A stretch of DNA of 48,080 nucleotides from an uncultured Alphaproteobacteria bacterium (lineage in GTDB: Bacteria > Pseudomonadota > Alphaproteobacteria > RF32 > CAG-239): contig CAKQRB010000049.1 in assembly GCA_934271195.1 (NCBI GenBank), positions 1 through 48,080 on the forward strand, read 5' to 3'. Below are positions 18,890-27,047 of this stretch, piece after piece. A program made the position numbers and the translations under genes. Under the pieces are notes generated by a model. The model was not told where the DNA came from and did no database searches. It was given only the letters and a program-made list of their open reading frames with translations. How positions within the stretch are numbered: the first letter of the stretch is position 1; each line of letters opens with the position of its first letter.

Positions 18890-20308
18890 ATGAATGTTAC
18901 CGAAATCAAGTCTGAAGGCTTAAAAAGAGTATTTAATGTATCTGTTCCGGCTCAGGATGTTGAGAAAGAAACCGATGCTAAAATCAACCAGATTGCCAAA
19001 AGAGTCAAACTTCCCGGTTTTCGTCCGGGAAAAGCTCCGGTTGCCATGGTTAAAAAGCAATATAAAGATTCCGTTACCGGCGAGGTTTTGGAAGAATTGG
19101 TCAAAAAATCTACCGACAGTCTGATTAAAGACCAGAATCTGCGTCCGGCAATGCTTCCTGATATTAAAATTACGGCTTTCGGTGACAACAAAGATTTGGA
19201 GTTTGAAGTTAGTGTTGAAAATATGCCGGAAATCAAAGTCGGCAGTTTTTCTGACATTAAACTGGACAAGTTTATGGCTGAAGTTCCGGCTGAAGAAGTT
19301 GAAAAAGCTTTGAAATATCTGGCTCAGGCTCGTCGCGAAGTTGTGAAAATCAACGATGACAGAGCCGCTAAAAAGGGCGATACAACCGTTATTAATTTTG
19401 TCGGTTCTGTTGACGGCGTGGAATTTCAGGGCGGCAAAGGCGAAAGTTATCCGCTGGAGCTGGGTTCAGGTTCCTTTATTCCAGGTTTTGAAGATCAGCT
19501 GATTGGCAAAAAAGCCGGCGAAAAGGTTGACGTCAAGGTTACTTTCCCGAAAGAATATCATGCCAAAGATTTAGCCGGAAAAGAGGCTGTCTTTGCAGTG
19601 GAAGTTCTGGAAATCCGCGAGCCGAAGGAAGTTGAGATTAATGACGAATTTGCAAAATCTCTCGGCGAAGAAAGTCTGGATAAGGTTAAAGAAGTTATTG
19701 CCGGCCGCATTAAAGGTGACTATGAGCAGGCATCTAAGATGAAGTTGAAAAGACAGTTGCTGGATATTTTGGACAAGGAATATAGTTTTGATGTTCCGGC
19801 TGGTTTGGTTGACACAGAGTTCAATTCTATCTGTCAGCAATATGAACAGGCCAAAAAATACAATCAGCTTGATGAAGAAGAAAAATCTAAATCCGAAGAT
19901 GATTTGAAAGCTGAGTATAAAAACATTGCCATCCGCCGCGTTAAACTCGGTTTACTGCTCTCTGAAATCGGCAAAGAAGCCAAAATTAATATTGCGCCGG
20001 AAGATATTAATAACGCCATTATGATGGAAGCCCGCAAATATCCGGGACAAGAAAAGGCAGTGTTTGATTATTACCTGAAAAATAAAGAAGCTGTTGAAGC
20101 TTTGAAAGCTCCGGTTTTTGAGGAAAAAATCGTTGACTATATTATTTCTCAGACCAAGGTTAATGAGAAGATTGTTTCTGTAGAAGAACTGTATAAGTTT
20201 GACGAAGAAACTAAATCGGCAAAGAAATCAGCTAAAAAGTCCGCCGATAAAGCAGATGTCAAGGCTGAAGAAAAAACGGCAAAAAAGACTGTTAAAAAGT
20301 CAGCTTAG
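18890..20308 (+). CDS. tig: Trigger factor (ribosome-associated chaperone)
   Basis: 472 residues. Trigger factor binds near the ribosome exit tunnel and helps nascent chains fold. The N-terminal ribosome-binding domain has the signature G-F-R-P-G-K-A-P near residues 43-50. The FKBP-type prolyl isomerase domain lies around 160-245 (G-D-T-T-V-I-N-F-V-G and F-I-P-G-F-E-D-Q-L), and the long helical C-domain follows. The final ~35 residues are a Lys/Ala-rich tail beyond the usual fold. The ribosome site is AAGAGA. The gene is followed by a strong terminator. Confidence 0.97.
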   Translation: MNVTEIKSEGLKRVFNVSVPAQDVEKETDAKINQIAKRVKLPGFRPGKAPVAMVKKQYKDSVTGEVLEELVKKSTDSLIKDQNLRPAMLPDIKITAFGDNKDLEFEVSVENMPEIKVGSFSDIKLDKFMAEVPAEEVEKALKYLAQARREVVKINDDRAAKKGDTTVINFVGSVDGVEFQGGKGESYPLELGSGSFIPGFEDQLIGKKAGEKVDVKVTFPKEYHAKDLAGKEAVFAVEVLEIREPKEVEINDEFAKSLGEESLDKVKEVIAGRIKGDYEQASKMKLKRQLLDILDKEYSFDVPAGLVDTEFNSICQQYEQAKKYNQLDEEEKSKSEDDLKAEYKNIAIRRVKLGLLLSEIGKEAKINIAPEDINNAIMMEARKYPGQEKAVFDYYLKNKEAVEALKAPVFEEKIVDYIISQTKVNEKIVSVEELYKFDEETKSAKKSAKKSADKADVKAEEKTAKKTVKKSA

Positions 20309-20321
20309 TTTTTGATATAAG

Positions 20322-20358
20322 AACCCCATTCAAAAAAATAATTTTGAATGGGGTTTTT
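20322..20358 (+). terminator. Intrinsic terminator of tig
   Basis: AACCCCATTCAAAA pairs with TTTTGAATGGGGTT, followed by a T-run. It is a long, nearly perfect stem with a short loop, 14 bases after the tig stop. Confidence 0.95.
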
Positions 20359-20449
20359 GTTGGGCTTTTTCTATTTTAAAATTGTCAGACACAACGTGTA
20401 TATATTGATTTTGCTGTATCTTTATGGGGATAGCAACCATATTCTATTA

Positions 20450-20545
20450 TAGCCAAAGCGAAACTGTCTGATGTTATCTGAGTTGCATCATTTTCCTGAG
20501 CGGAAAATTAGCATATAACAACAGATAGAATGATGATTTTGGCTA
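20450..20545. repeat. Imperfect ~96-bp palindrome in the tig-comEC gap
   Basis: The arms begin TAGCCAAA (20450-20457) and end TTTGGCTA (20538-20545). The centre is a perfect hairpin TTTTCC-TGAGC-GGAAAA (20491-20507). Between them the left arm and the reverse complement of the right arm share many bases with a few gaps, for example a GTTAT stretch on both sides. It fills most of the ~300-base gene-free stretch 20309-20615. It could be a degenerate MITE-like element or a structured transcript. No ORF is visible in it. Confidence 0.55.
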
Positions 20546-20615
20546 ATTTATTTTACCGATAAAAAACTGCTTCGACAGCAGAACTAAAAATTGACATTTT
20601 TACATCATTGTCCAA

Positions 20616-22676
20616 CTATTTTCCAGAACAATTCCACTTTCTGCACCCGATAAAATCGCGGATTGTACGAACTTTAATATCATCACCGTTAAAATATAAC
20701 GCTGCGCCCAAAGAAGCGGAAACGTCAAATTTTTTACCATCAATTTCCAGTCCTTTATCTTTAACATACCTTACGCGGGAACGATAGAGGCAACTCTCTT
20801 TATCACACGCTAAATCAATCCAATCGGAATCTTTTGCTTCCCCTTTATATACTACTTTAAGCTTTTCATAAGTTTCTTCATCCAATTTATGAGAAGCTGT
20901 CCGCTCAAGCCAGATTTGCTTGTCAAAATAATTTCCGCGGCTTGGTAAAATCACCAATTCGCCATGTTTGTCTTTCACCGCCAGCAAGTCGGCATCAGCA
21001 TTAATCATCACATCAGGAACTCTGGTTGTAAAAATACTCAGTGCGCCGCAAACAATACCAATCCAGCCCCATTTTCGCCAATTTCTTTCCCACAGGCACA
21101 ACCATAATCCGCCCAAAACAATCAACAACAATCCCCACAACGGCATTGACAAAACCTGATATCCGGCGCTTGGCCACGAGGCAACCCAAGCCGTAATTTC
21201 ATTGACCAATTCCACTCCCCAACCTGTAACTTTCAAAGTCCAGACATCTAGCCCGAAAGGCATTAGTAACATAGAAAGCAGCATAAAGGGCATAATCACC
21301 AAACCGATAACAGGTCCGGCCAAAAAATTTCCGGCCGTGGTATAAATGGCAATCCGATTAAAATGATAGATCGCAAAAGGCAGTGTCGCCAGACTGGCCA
21401 CCAAATCTGACACCACAATTCCGGCGATATAAACCCAAATCAGCTTTATAATCGCCACTACCCTACCCTGTTGACGGCTACCGTCACCTCGCAAAAAACG
21501 ATTCAACCGTCCGGCATATTTTTCATAAAATGCAATCAAAGCCACAACTGCGGCAAAAGACATCTGAAAACTGGCTCCGATAAGCGCCTGCGAAGAAATA
21601 ACCAAAACCAGCAAAGCCGCCAGTGCTATGGTCCGCATAGAAATTGCCCGTCGATCAAACAAAACGCCGAGCAATACAATAAAGGTCATAATAAAAGCCC
21701 TCTGCGTTGGCACTTCCGCGCCCGAAATCAACAAATAAAACGCGCTGAGAAATATGGCAAAAACCGCAGAAATCTTTTTGGCATCATAACGCAGAGCCAA
21801 CGGCGGGATCATAGCCGCAACCAGACGGATAAAAAAGAACATCAGCCCCGCCAGCATACTCATGTGCAAACCGGAGATTGAAAGAAAATGCGCCAGACCG
21901 GCATCACGATAATCATTGGTAATCCGTTGTCGGATTCCGGAACGGTCACCTGCCATAATTGCAGCCGTGATTCCGGCCTCGTCTCCGGGCAAAACCGCCT
22001 TGACATGGGCAACCATCTTTTGCCTGAGGTCATTAATCAGACTGTCAAACCATAAACCTCTTCCCGTCCTCTCTTCACAATCCATAGGCTGAACCGAAGC
22101 CATAGCATAACCGTTTCCCTTGATACCGGCATAAAAAGCCTTGCGGTCAAACTGATAACCTCCGATGATCGCCGGCTTGGGCAAAGGCATAATCTTCGCT
22201 ACGGTTTCCACACATTGTCCGGCCTTCCATTTCTGCATCTTGTCCCGTAGAGTAATTTTGACCGGCTCCGCAATTTCCACACCGTCAAAATTTTTGATAT
22301 GATCCAGCACCAAACGAGTTTTGCCTTTCATATTATGCTCAACACGCGCAATCTGCCCGCGGATATAATCAGTTTGTTCAACGGCAATAACCGGTTGCTG
22401 CGCCAGATATAATGTCTTCATCTGAATATTGATAAACCCCAGAACCACCAACGCAATTCCGAGCAAAAACCATAACCGCCCGTTTTTAAACCGCCAAACC
22501 CAAGCCAAAAGCAAAATCAGCTCAAACACCGCCAGCGACCACCATTTTGACGGCTCCTGAGGCAAAACGAAATACAGCCCGATTCCGAGCGCAAACAAAA
22601 CCGGCATCCACAAAAACCAGCGGCTCTGTTCTTCCGTCAGATTTTCAACCCAGAAATTTTGACGATGTTGCAACAT
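20616..22676 (-). CDS. comEC: ComEC/Rec2-family DNA uptake channel protein
   Basis: 686 residues. ComEC forms the inner-membrane channel for transforming DNA. The N-terminus has several membrane helices followed by a soluble OB-like (DUF4131) domain (about 60-210). The Competence domain (about 235-520) carries the family landmarks A-I-M-A-G-D-R-S-G-I and A-G-L-A-H-F-L-S-I-S-G-L-H-M-S-M-L-A-G. The C-terminal ~110 residues contain D-A-D-A-D-L-L-A-V-K-D but no metallo-beta-lactamase H-x-H-x-D-H motif, so that domain is missing, as in many alphaproteobacterial homologues. No other competence gene is nearby, so active transformation cannot be claimed. Confidence 0.92.
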   Translation of the reverse strand: MLQHRQNFWVENLTEEQSRWFLWMPVLFALGIGLYFVLPQEPSKWWSLAVFELILLLAWVWRFKNGRLWFLLGIALVVLGFINIQMKTLYLAQQPVIAVEQTDYIRGQIARVEHNMKGKTRLVLDHIKNFDGVEIAEPVKITLRDKMQKWKAGQCVETVAKIMPLPKPAIIGGYQFDRKAFYAGIKGNGYAMASVQPMDCEERTGRGLWFDSLINDLRQKMVAHVKAVLPGDEAGITAAIMAGDRSGIRQRITNDYRDAGLAHFLSISGLHMSMLAGLMFFFIRLVAAMIPPLALRYDAKKISAVFAIFLSAFYLLISGAEVPTQRAFIMTFIVLLGVLFDRRAISMRTIALAALLVLVISSQALIGASFQMSFAAVVALIAFYEKYAGRLNRFLRGDGSRQQGRVVAIIKLIWVYIAGIVVSDLVASLATLPFAIYHFNRIAIYTTAGNFLAGPVIGLVIMPFMLLSMLLMPFGLDVWTLKVTGWGVELVNEITAWVASWPSAGYQVLSMPLWGLLLIVLGGLWLCLWERNWRKWGWIGIVCGALSIFTTRVPDVMINADADLLAVKDKHGELVILPSRGNYFDKQIWLERTASHKLDEETYEKLKVVYKGEAKDSDWIDLACDKESCLYRSRVRYVKDKGLEIDGKKFDVSASLGAALYFNGDDIKVRTIRDFIGCRKWNCSGK

Positions 22677-22758
22677 ACTTTTCCCTTTCGCTTTATTTGT
22701 AATATATTAATCTTTTTGTGTCATCATCAAAATAAAAGATATTTAATGAGGAAAAATC

Positions 22759-23166
22759 ATGAAAAAAATAACATTAGCCCTTTTTTGCTCTTTTGTTTTG
22801 TTTTCTGCGCCGCTTCATGCCGAAGTAAAAAGCATTGTCGACTGGGACGGCGGAAACAATCCCTACAAACCGGGCAACGACACCATTGCCGGTACGGATA
22901 ATCTGGCAAACCTCAAAACAACCTGTTCCACCAGCTGTCCCAAACCTTACAGCATCACCACCACCTCTTGTCCTGACGGGCAGATTTTGGTACATTGTCC
23001 GGCACGCGGCTGCGGATACTACAATTTGTGCCGCAACCAAAAAAACAAAGATAACAAAGCTTCCAACAGCATTTTAGAAATCAATAAAGACGAAGTTGAT
23101 CTGTTAGAACTTTTAAATGAGATTGACACTTACCAATACAATCAGGAACAGACACAACAAAAATAG
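22759..23166 (+). CDS. Small secreted Cys-containing protein
   Basis: 135 residues. A clean signal peptide ends S-A-P-L-H-A. The mature part has seven cysteines in a compact pattern (T-T-C-S-T-S-C-P, S-C-P-D-G, H-C-P-A-R-G-C, N-L-C) and then a charged, helical C-terminal tail rich in N, K, D and Q. GAGG lies 9 bases before the ATG. It is divergent from comEC and is followed directly by a large stem-loop repeat starting one base after its stop. The family is not recognised; probably a disulfide-bonded envelope or secreted protein. Confidence 0.7.
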   Translation: MKKITLALFCSFVLFSAPLHAEVKSIVDWDGGNNPYKPGNDTIAGTDNLANLKTTCSTSCPKPYSITTTSCPDGQILVHCPARGCGYYNLCRNQKNKDNKASNSILEINKDEVDLLELLNEIDTYQYNQEQTQQK

Positions 23167-23331
23167 ATATCCCCCGACCTTACATGAACTGTCCGACTTT
23201 TTGGGGACAGTTCAGTAAACCGGGGGGATATTAAGTACACAAACCTTTGGTTTGACCACGCTTGTCGGCGTGGAATGGTATCGATGCCTTTGCATTCACT
23301 CCCATTAAAAGGGGGGTAGTCTGTAAGGCAT
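23167..23331. repeat. Structured repeat element with IS-end-like palindrome
   Basis: Nested inverted repeats fill this stretch. The outer stem is ATATCCCCC (23167-23175) with GGGGGATAT (23223-23231). The inner stem is GAACTGTCC (23186-23194) with GGACAGTTC (23205-23213), whose loop reads CCCCAAAAAG-like on the minus strand, as at the ends of IS3-family elements (from memory). Further right are CCACGC/GCGTGG (23256-23273) and ATGCCTT/AAGGCAT (23284-23331). The last 20 bases (23312-23331) recur exactly, inverted, at 47641-47660. There is no transposase. It may be a small non-autonomous mobile element or IS remnant. Confidence 0.65.
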
Positions 23332-23727
23332 TAACACATCATCGGCCTCAATAATCCGCCGATAGACCACCTTGACATTCCGACCCAAATCAAATTTGAT
23401 GCTTCCTTCTTCCAAAGAATACCGGCTCAAATTCAGATAAGTTCCGTCATCAAAAACAAAACCCTCAAAAGCCTTAACGTCACGGCAAAAAGAATAAAAC
23501 GGCTTACAGATAAGTTCGGCCGTATCCGCTCGCAATAAGGCCGGATTGTTGCCTTTTATCTTCCAGCAGACCAGACAAAGGTTTGTTTTGTTCTTAATCC
23601 CCGTTCTGGCCAACATTACCGGAAACACTTTTTCTTTCTCAACCGTAAAGCCCTTTGCGGCAAAAGCTTCAGCCGCCTGAGCATTGTTCATCAATAATAT
23701 GTTCATACCAATAATAATAAGTTTCAC
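23305..23727 (-). CDS. Small exported protein with repeat-derived C-terminus
   Basis: 140 residues from a GTG that gives a plausible signal peptide (K-L-I-I-I-G then N-N-A-Q-A); an ATG seven codons later is an alternative. The mature part has three cysteines (L-C-L-V-C and F-C) and predicted beta-strand character. The final eight codons (M-P-Y-R-L-P-P-F) lie inside the repeat element at 23305-23331, so the original end seems to have been replaced. No Shine-Dalgarno site; the sequence before the ATG is rich in TTATTA. Function unknown. Confidence 0.6.
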   Translation of the reverse strand: MKLIIIGMNILLMNNAQAAEAFAAKGFTVEKEKVFPVMLARTGIKNKTNLCLVCWKIKGNNPALLRADTAELICKPFYSFCRDVKAFEGFVFDDGTYLNLSRYSLEEGSIKFDLGRNVKVVYRRIIEADDVLMPYRLPPF

Positions 23728-23759
23728 AAAAAAAAGTTGCCGTAAAACGACAACTTTTT
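23727..23759 (-). terminator. Intrinsic terminator
   Basis: On the minus strand AAAGTTGTCGT pairs with ACGGCAACTTT around a three-base loop, followed by a T-run. It ends the transcript of the gene at 23785-24204, just before the next minus-strand gene. Confidence 0.85.
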
Positions 23760-23784
23760 GATTTTTTTTGAAGAAGTGATGAGA

Positions 23785-24204
23785 TTATTTCTCCCACCAG
23801 TTCTTTTTCTTTACTTCCTTTATAAAGGCGGGATTCACCTGCATATAAGGCTTATCCGCTTCCTTACCGGAAAGAAAGAATAATTCCCTTTCCCCGTACA
23901 AGCCGCGGGTCAACAATATCTGAGCCCCGTCATTATAACGGAACAGATTTCCTGAGTGCAAATTCCAGACTGCATTCCCTACCGTCACAGGCTTGCCGTC
24001 CTTCACCGCGATTACGCTTCCGTCAGGACATTTCCAGGCCGGAATTATAGCAGTGAGCTCCTGACGGTGATATTCGTACAGGTTAACGTACCTCGAATAT
24101 CTTACTACAGCAACGGGAACAGCACCGGCCATTGGAGCTTTCAAAACCATTGTGTTGTTAGATACTGTCGTTGCTGCACTCTGAGAAGAAATTGTTGTAT
24201 TCAT
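23785..24204 (-). CDS. Orphan protein, 139 aa
   Basis: Not recognised. The first ~20 residues are rich in S, T and N with no typical signal peptide. The rest is mixed and soluble, with W-K-C-P-D-G-S-V-I-A near 58-67, N-L-H-S-G-N-L-F-R-Y near 82-91 and a basic end N-W-W-E-K. It has a single cysteine. There is no ribosome site upstream (A/T-rich AAAATAAGATT). A good terminator follows. It belongs to an accessory patch with the neighbouring orphan genes. Confidence 0.6.
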   Translation of the reverse strand: MNTTISSQSAATTVSNNTMVLKAPMAGAVPVAVVRYSRYVNLYEYHRQELTAIIPAWKCPDGSVIAVKDGKPVTVGNAVWNLHSGNLFRYNDGAQILLTRGLYGERELFFLSGKEADKPYMQVNPAFIKEVKKKNWWEK

Positions 24205-24334
24205 AATCTTATTTTTTTAGCGCCCCTGTTGGGACAATATTAATAATATCTTTTTTAATTCTCTTTACAGAAACCACTATATGACAAAATTTCCAAAATG
24301 TCAACATATTTTCTGCAAAAAAAAATCACTTTTT

Positions 24335-24832
24335 TTATAAACACCTATTTTTCATCTTCCGTGCATACTCGTCAATCTTCTCGCCACGATGTTTCAGCTC
24401 AATTTTTTCTTCAATAAAATCAAATTTGTCAAAATCATTTATCGTTGTAATCAGATCATTCGCCAACAGCGCTTCCACGCAGACATCCACAAACTTTCCC
24501 CGCATATCCGCTCCATTCACAAATACCGTAACATTGCCTGATGCCGCGGCAATTCCCCTTTCCAGAAAAATCCGCCAAACTTTATCTCGCATTTGTTCTT
24601 CAAACTTTTCCGGTTCGTTAAAAAAGCCCAAAGACTCCAATGCCACACCGCATTTTGTTTGTTCCAAAAGCATCTTACCGTCATATTTGGCAATAAAATC
24701 CAAAGCTTTTCGTTTGTTCTCATCATTTTTCAAAAAGCTGATGCTGTACATAACCAAACCGTCTTTCGGGGTCAACACGTCAAAAGTCTCTGCAATGTTG
24801 TATACCCGACCACATAATTTTTGATTTTTCAT
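24335..24832 (-). CDS. Orphan cytoplasmic protein, 165 aa
   Basis: Not recognised. No signal peptide or membrane segment. It is mostly helical and charged, with F-D-V-L-T-P-K-D near the start, K-A-L-D-F-I-A-K-Y-D in the first third, and a Lys/Glu/Arg-rich end. The ATG is preceded by TTATTATTATAAGTT with no Shine-Dalgarno site. It is isolated by about 130-160 bases on each side. The size and context would suit a small accessory-island protein, but nothing identifies its role. Confidence 0.6.
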   Translation of the reverse strand: MKNQKLCGRVYNIAETFDVLTPKDGLVMYSISFLKNDENKRKALDFIAKYDGKMLLEQTKCGVALESLGFFNEPEKFEEQMRDKVWRIFLERGIAAASGNVTVFVNGADMRGKFVDVCVEALLANDLITTINDFDKFDFIEEKIELKHRGEKIDEYARKMKNRCL

Positions 24833-24908
24833 AACTTATAATAATAAAAATTAATAACTAAAAATTCCGGCGGTAATTTTAACTTATCAAATCTTCTTGT
24901 CAAGACAC

Positions 24909-24942
24909 AAAAAAACTGCCTAACCTCACGGCCAGACAGTTT
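24909..24942 (-). terminator. Intrinsic terminator
   Basis: On the minus strand AAACTGTCT pairs with AGGCAGTTT (one G-T pair), followed by seven T. It lies about 50 bases past the stop of the gene at 24992-25408. Confidence 0.75.
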
Positions 24943-24991
24943 CATTTCTCTGTTTAATAAAAAAAATCTCCTCTTATGAGGGATATGTCTT

Positions 24992-25408
24992 TTATCCTAC
25001 CTGAACGCGGGGAAGGACCATGCTTTCCCAATAGTATCCCCCAATATTTTCGTAGGATATAATTTTCCAATAATATTTACCGGCACTCGCTTCTTTTAAT
25101 ATCCTAAAAGAAAGCCCGTTTTTGACTTCGCTCAAGATACCTTGTTCCGGCAAGATTAAATTTACCCTATTGATTATTCCTTCAGGAATAAACTCCGCAT
25201 TATCCATACGAAGATATTTTTTTTGATTATCAACCGTGGTTATAATCCAACAGGGAACACGCATTTTTGTATTAAACATGTCCTCTGCTTTCTGCAAATC
25301 GGCAATATGCTTGGCACATACCGGCAGCAGATACAAAAATTTAATTCCTAATTCTTGGAGCAGACAAATCGCTTCGTCCATATTCCAAACTGATTTTATC
25401 TTTTCCAT
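24992..25408 (-). CDS. Orphan cytoplasmic protein, 138 aa
   Basis: Not recognised. No export signal. It starts with a helical segment (N-M-D-E-A-I-C-L-L-Q-E-L-G) and continues with alternating hydrophobic strands, W-I-I-T-T-V-D-N near the middle and Y-Y-W-K-I-I-S-Y-E-N towards the end. The ATG directly follows AAATTATTAAT, with no ribosome site. It has its own terminator downstream. It is grouped with the other orphan genes of this patch by its start context. Confidence 0.6.
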   Translation of the reverse strand: MEKIKSVWNMDEAICLLQELGIKFLYLLPVCAKHIADLQKAEDMFNTKMRVPCWIITTVDNQKKYLRMDNAEFIPEGIINRVNLILPEQGILSEVKNGLSFRILKEASAGKYYWKIISYENIGGYYWESMVLPRVQVG

Positions 25409-25512
25409 ATTAATAATTTTTTATAATAGTATCTAATTAACTGCTTAGTTATACCTGATTCCAGTATTTTTGTCAATATCTTTTATTTCGGAAAATGCAG
25501 TTTTTGTAAAAA

Positions 25513-25544
25513 AATATCCGATATTACAATTAATACCGGATATT
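25513..25544 (-). terminator. Intrinsic terminator of the lpxI-lpxB-cimA transcript
   Basis: On the minus strand AATATCCG pairs with CGGATATT, followed by a T-run, a few bases after the cimA stop. Confidence 0.85.
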
Positions 25545-25547
25545 TTC

Positions 25548-27047
25548 TTACAAAACCAGATTCAAAACCCGCTCCGTCGCCTTAATCGCCGCCTTGACCT
25601 GATCGGAAGAAACCGCGTGCGTCACCATGCCGTTATCCCATTTGATTGTGGCTTCCACCAGCGAATTTGAACTTCCGCCGGGCGGTATGGTAATTTCAAA
25701 ATCCAAAAGCTTCGGAATGTCCACCTTCATTTTCGGCGCCAGTTTGCGCAAGGCATTCATAAAGGCGTCATACCCGCCGGAACCTTGCGCCGTTTCTTCA
25801 AAAACTTCGCCGCGGCATTCTACCTGAATATTGGCGCTCGGCTTCATCTGCATTGTTGTTGTCACCACGCAGTTCGTTACCCGAAACAGCTTATACCTCT
25901 GCCCGCCCAGCATATCAGCCACCAGAAAAGGCAAATCTTCCACCGTCACATTCTTTTTCAAATCGCCGAGTTCGACAATCTTTTGCAGCAGCTTCTGCTT
26001 CTGATCGTCATTCAGATGAATCCGCAATTTGTCCAAATTCATCTCCAAACTGGCCTTGCCGGAAAGCTTACCCAAGGCATAGGAACGATTGCGGTCAAAC
26101 CTGTCGGGCGTCAGACTGCTCACATACAAATTTCCTTTTTTGTCGCCGTCGGCATGGATCCCCGCCGTCTGCGTAAACACGTCACTGCCCAGAATCGGCA
26201 TATTGCCGGCAATCCGCTTGCCACTGAACGTTTCAACCAGAATGCTGATATCTTTGAGCTTTTTCTCATTAATCTTACAAGCGGCATCGCTATGATCGTT
26301 AATGGCCGCAGCGGCCTGCGCCAAATCCACATTGCCGGTACGCTCTCCCAGTCCGTTAACAGTCACGTGCAGCCCGCGGATACCGGCATTGACCGCTGCC
26401 AGCGCGTTAGCGGCTGCCATGCCATAATCATTATGCGGATGGAACTCAAACGCCACATTCGGATACCGACGGACCGTCTCTCGAATATATGCCTCTGTTT
26501 CAAACGGATTCAAAATACCGAGCGTATCCGGCAGGATAATACGTTCAAACCCCAATCCGGCATAGCAGTCCAACATCTTCCAAACATAATCGGGACTATT
26601 TTTAATGCCGTTTGACCAGTCTTCCAGATAAACATTGCAAGTAAAGCCGTTTTCCTGCGCATAGGCAACTGTTTTCTTTACATCTGCCAAATGATCGTCC
26701 AATGTCTTTTTGAGCTGCAATTCGCAATGCTTTTGTGATCCTTTGGTTAAAAGATTAATCCGCCGGCAGCCTGTAGGCCTTAACCAGTCGATTGACTTGT
26801 TATAATCGGTAAAACTCAAAACCTCCACCGCATTTTCAAAACCGGCGGATTTTGCCCATTCCATAATCGCGCTCAGCGCAATCTGTTCTTCTTTGCTGAC
26901 TTTGGCGCTTGCCACTTCGCAACGGCTGACTCCGACATCGGCCAGCAGACGTTTGACAATGACCAGCTTTTCTTCATGCTTAAACGAAACGCCTTTGGTC
27001 TGCTCGCCATCGCGTACCGTCGTATCGACAATATCAATAAATCTCAT
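25548..27047 (-). CDS. cimA: (R)-citramalate synthase, Leptospira type
   Basis: 499 residues. It condenses pyruvate and acetyl-CoA to citramalate, an entry to isoleucine without threonine. The TIM-barrel carries D-T-T-V-R-D-G-E-Q (8-16), the metal-binding H-P-H-N-D (203-207) and N-G-L-G-E-R-T-G-N (231-239). The C-terminal ~120 residues form the LeuA-type regulatory domain. Stretches such as Y-L-E-D-W-S-N-G and G-D-K-K-G-N-L-Y match what I recall of Leptospira CimA rather than ordinary LeuA. A 2-isopropylmalate synthase remains possible. It begins one base after the lpxB stop, so isoleucine and lipid A genes share a transcript. Confidence 0.85.
   Translation of the reverse strand: MRFIDIVDTTVRDGEQTKGVSFKHEEKLVIVKRLLADVGVSRCEVASAKVSKEEQIALSAIMEWAKSAGFENAVEVLSFTDYNKSIDWLRPTGCRRINLLTKGSQKHCELQLKKTLDDHLADVKKTVAYAQENGFTCNVYLEDWSNGIKNSPDYVWKMLDCYAGLGFERIILPDTLGILNPFETEAYIRETVRRYPNVAFEFHPHNDYGMAAANALAAVNAGIRGLHVTVNGLGERTGNVDLAQAAAAINDHSDAACKINEKKLKDISILVETFSGKRIAGNMPILGSDVFTQTAGIHADGDKKGNLYVSSLTPDRFDRNRSYALGKLSGKASLEMNLDKLRIHLNDDQKQKLLQKIVELGDLKKNVTVEDLPFLVADMLGGQRYKLFRVTNCVVTTTMQMKPSANIQVECRGEVFEETAQGSGGYDAFMNALRKLAPKMKVDIPKLLDFEITIPPGGSSNSLVEATIKWDNGMVTHAVSSDQVKAAIKATERVLNLVL

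Noticed and set aside
23186..23213. Possible intact insertion sequence at the IS-end-like palindrome
   Set aside because: No transposase frame and no second full terminal repeat nearby, so only a remnant or non-autonomous element can be claimed.
25785..26615. 276-codon plus-strand frame opposite cimA
   Set aside because: His/Gln-rich antisense shadow of a well-identified enzyme.
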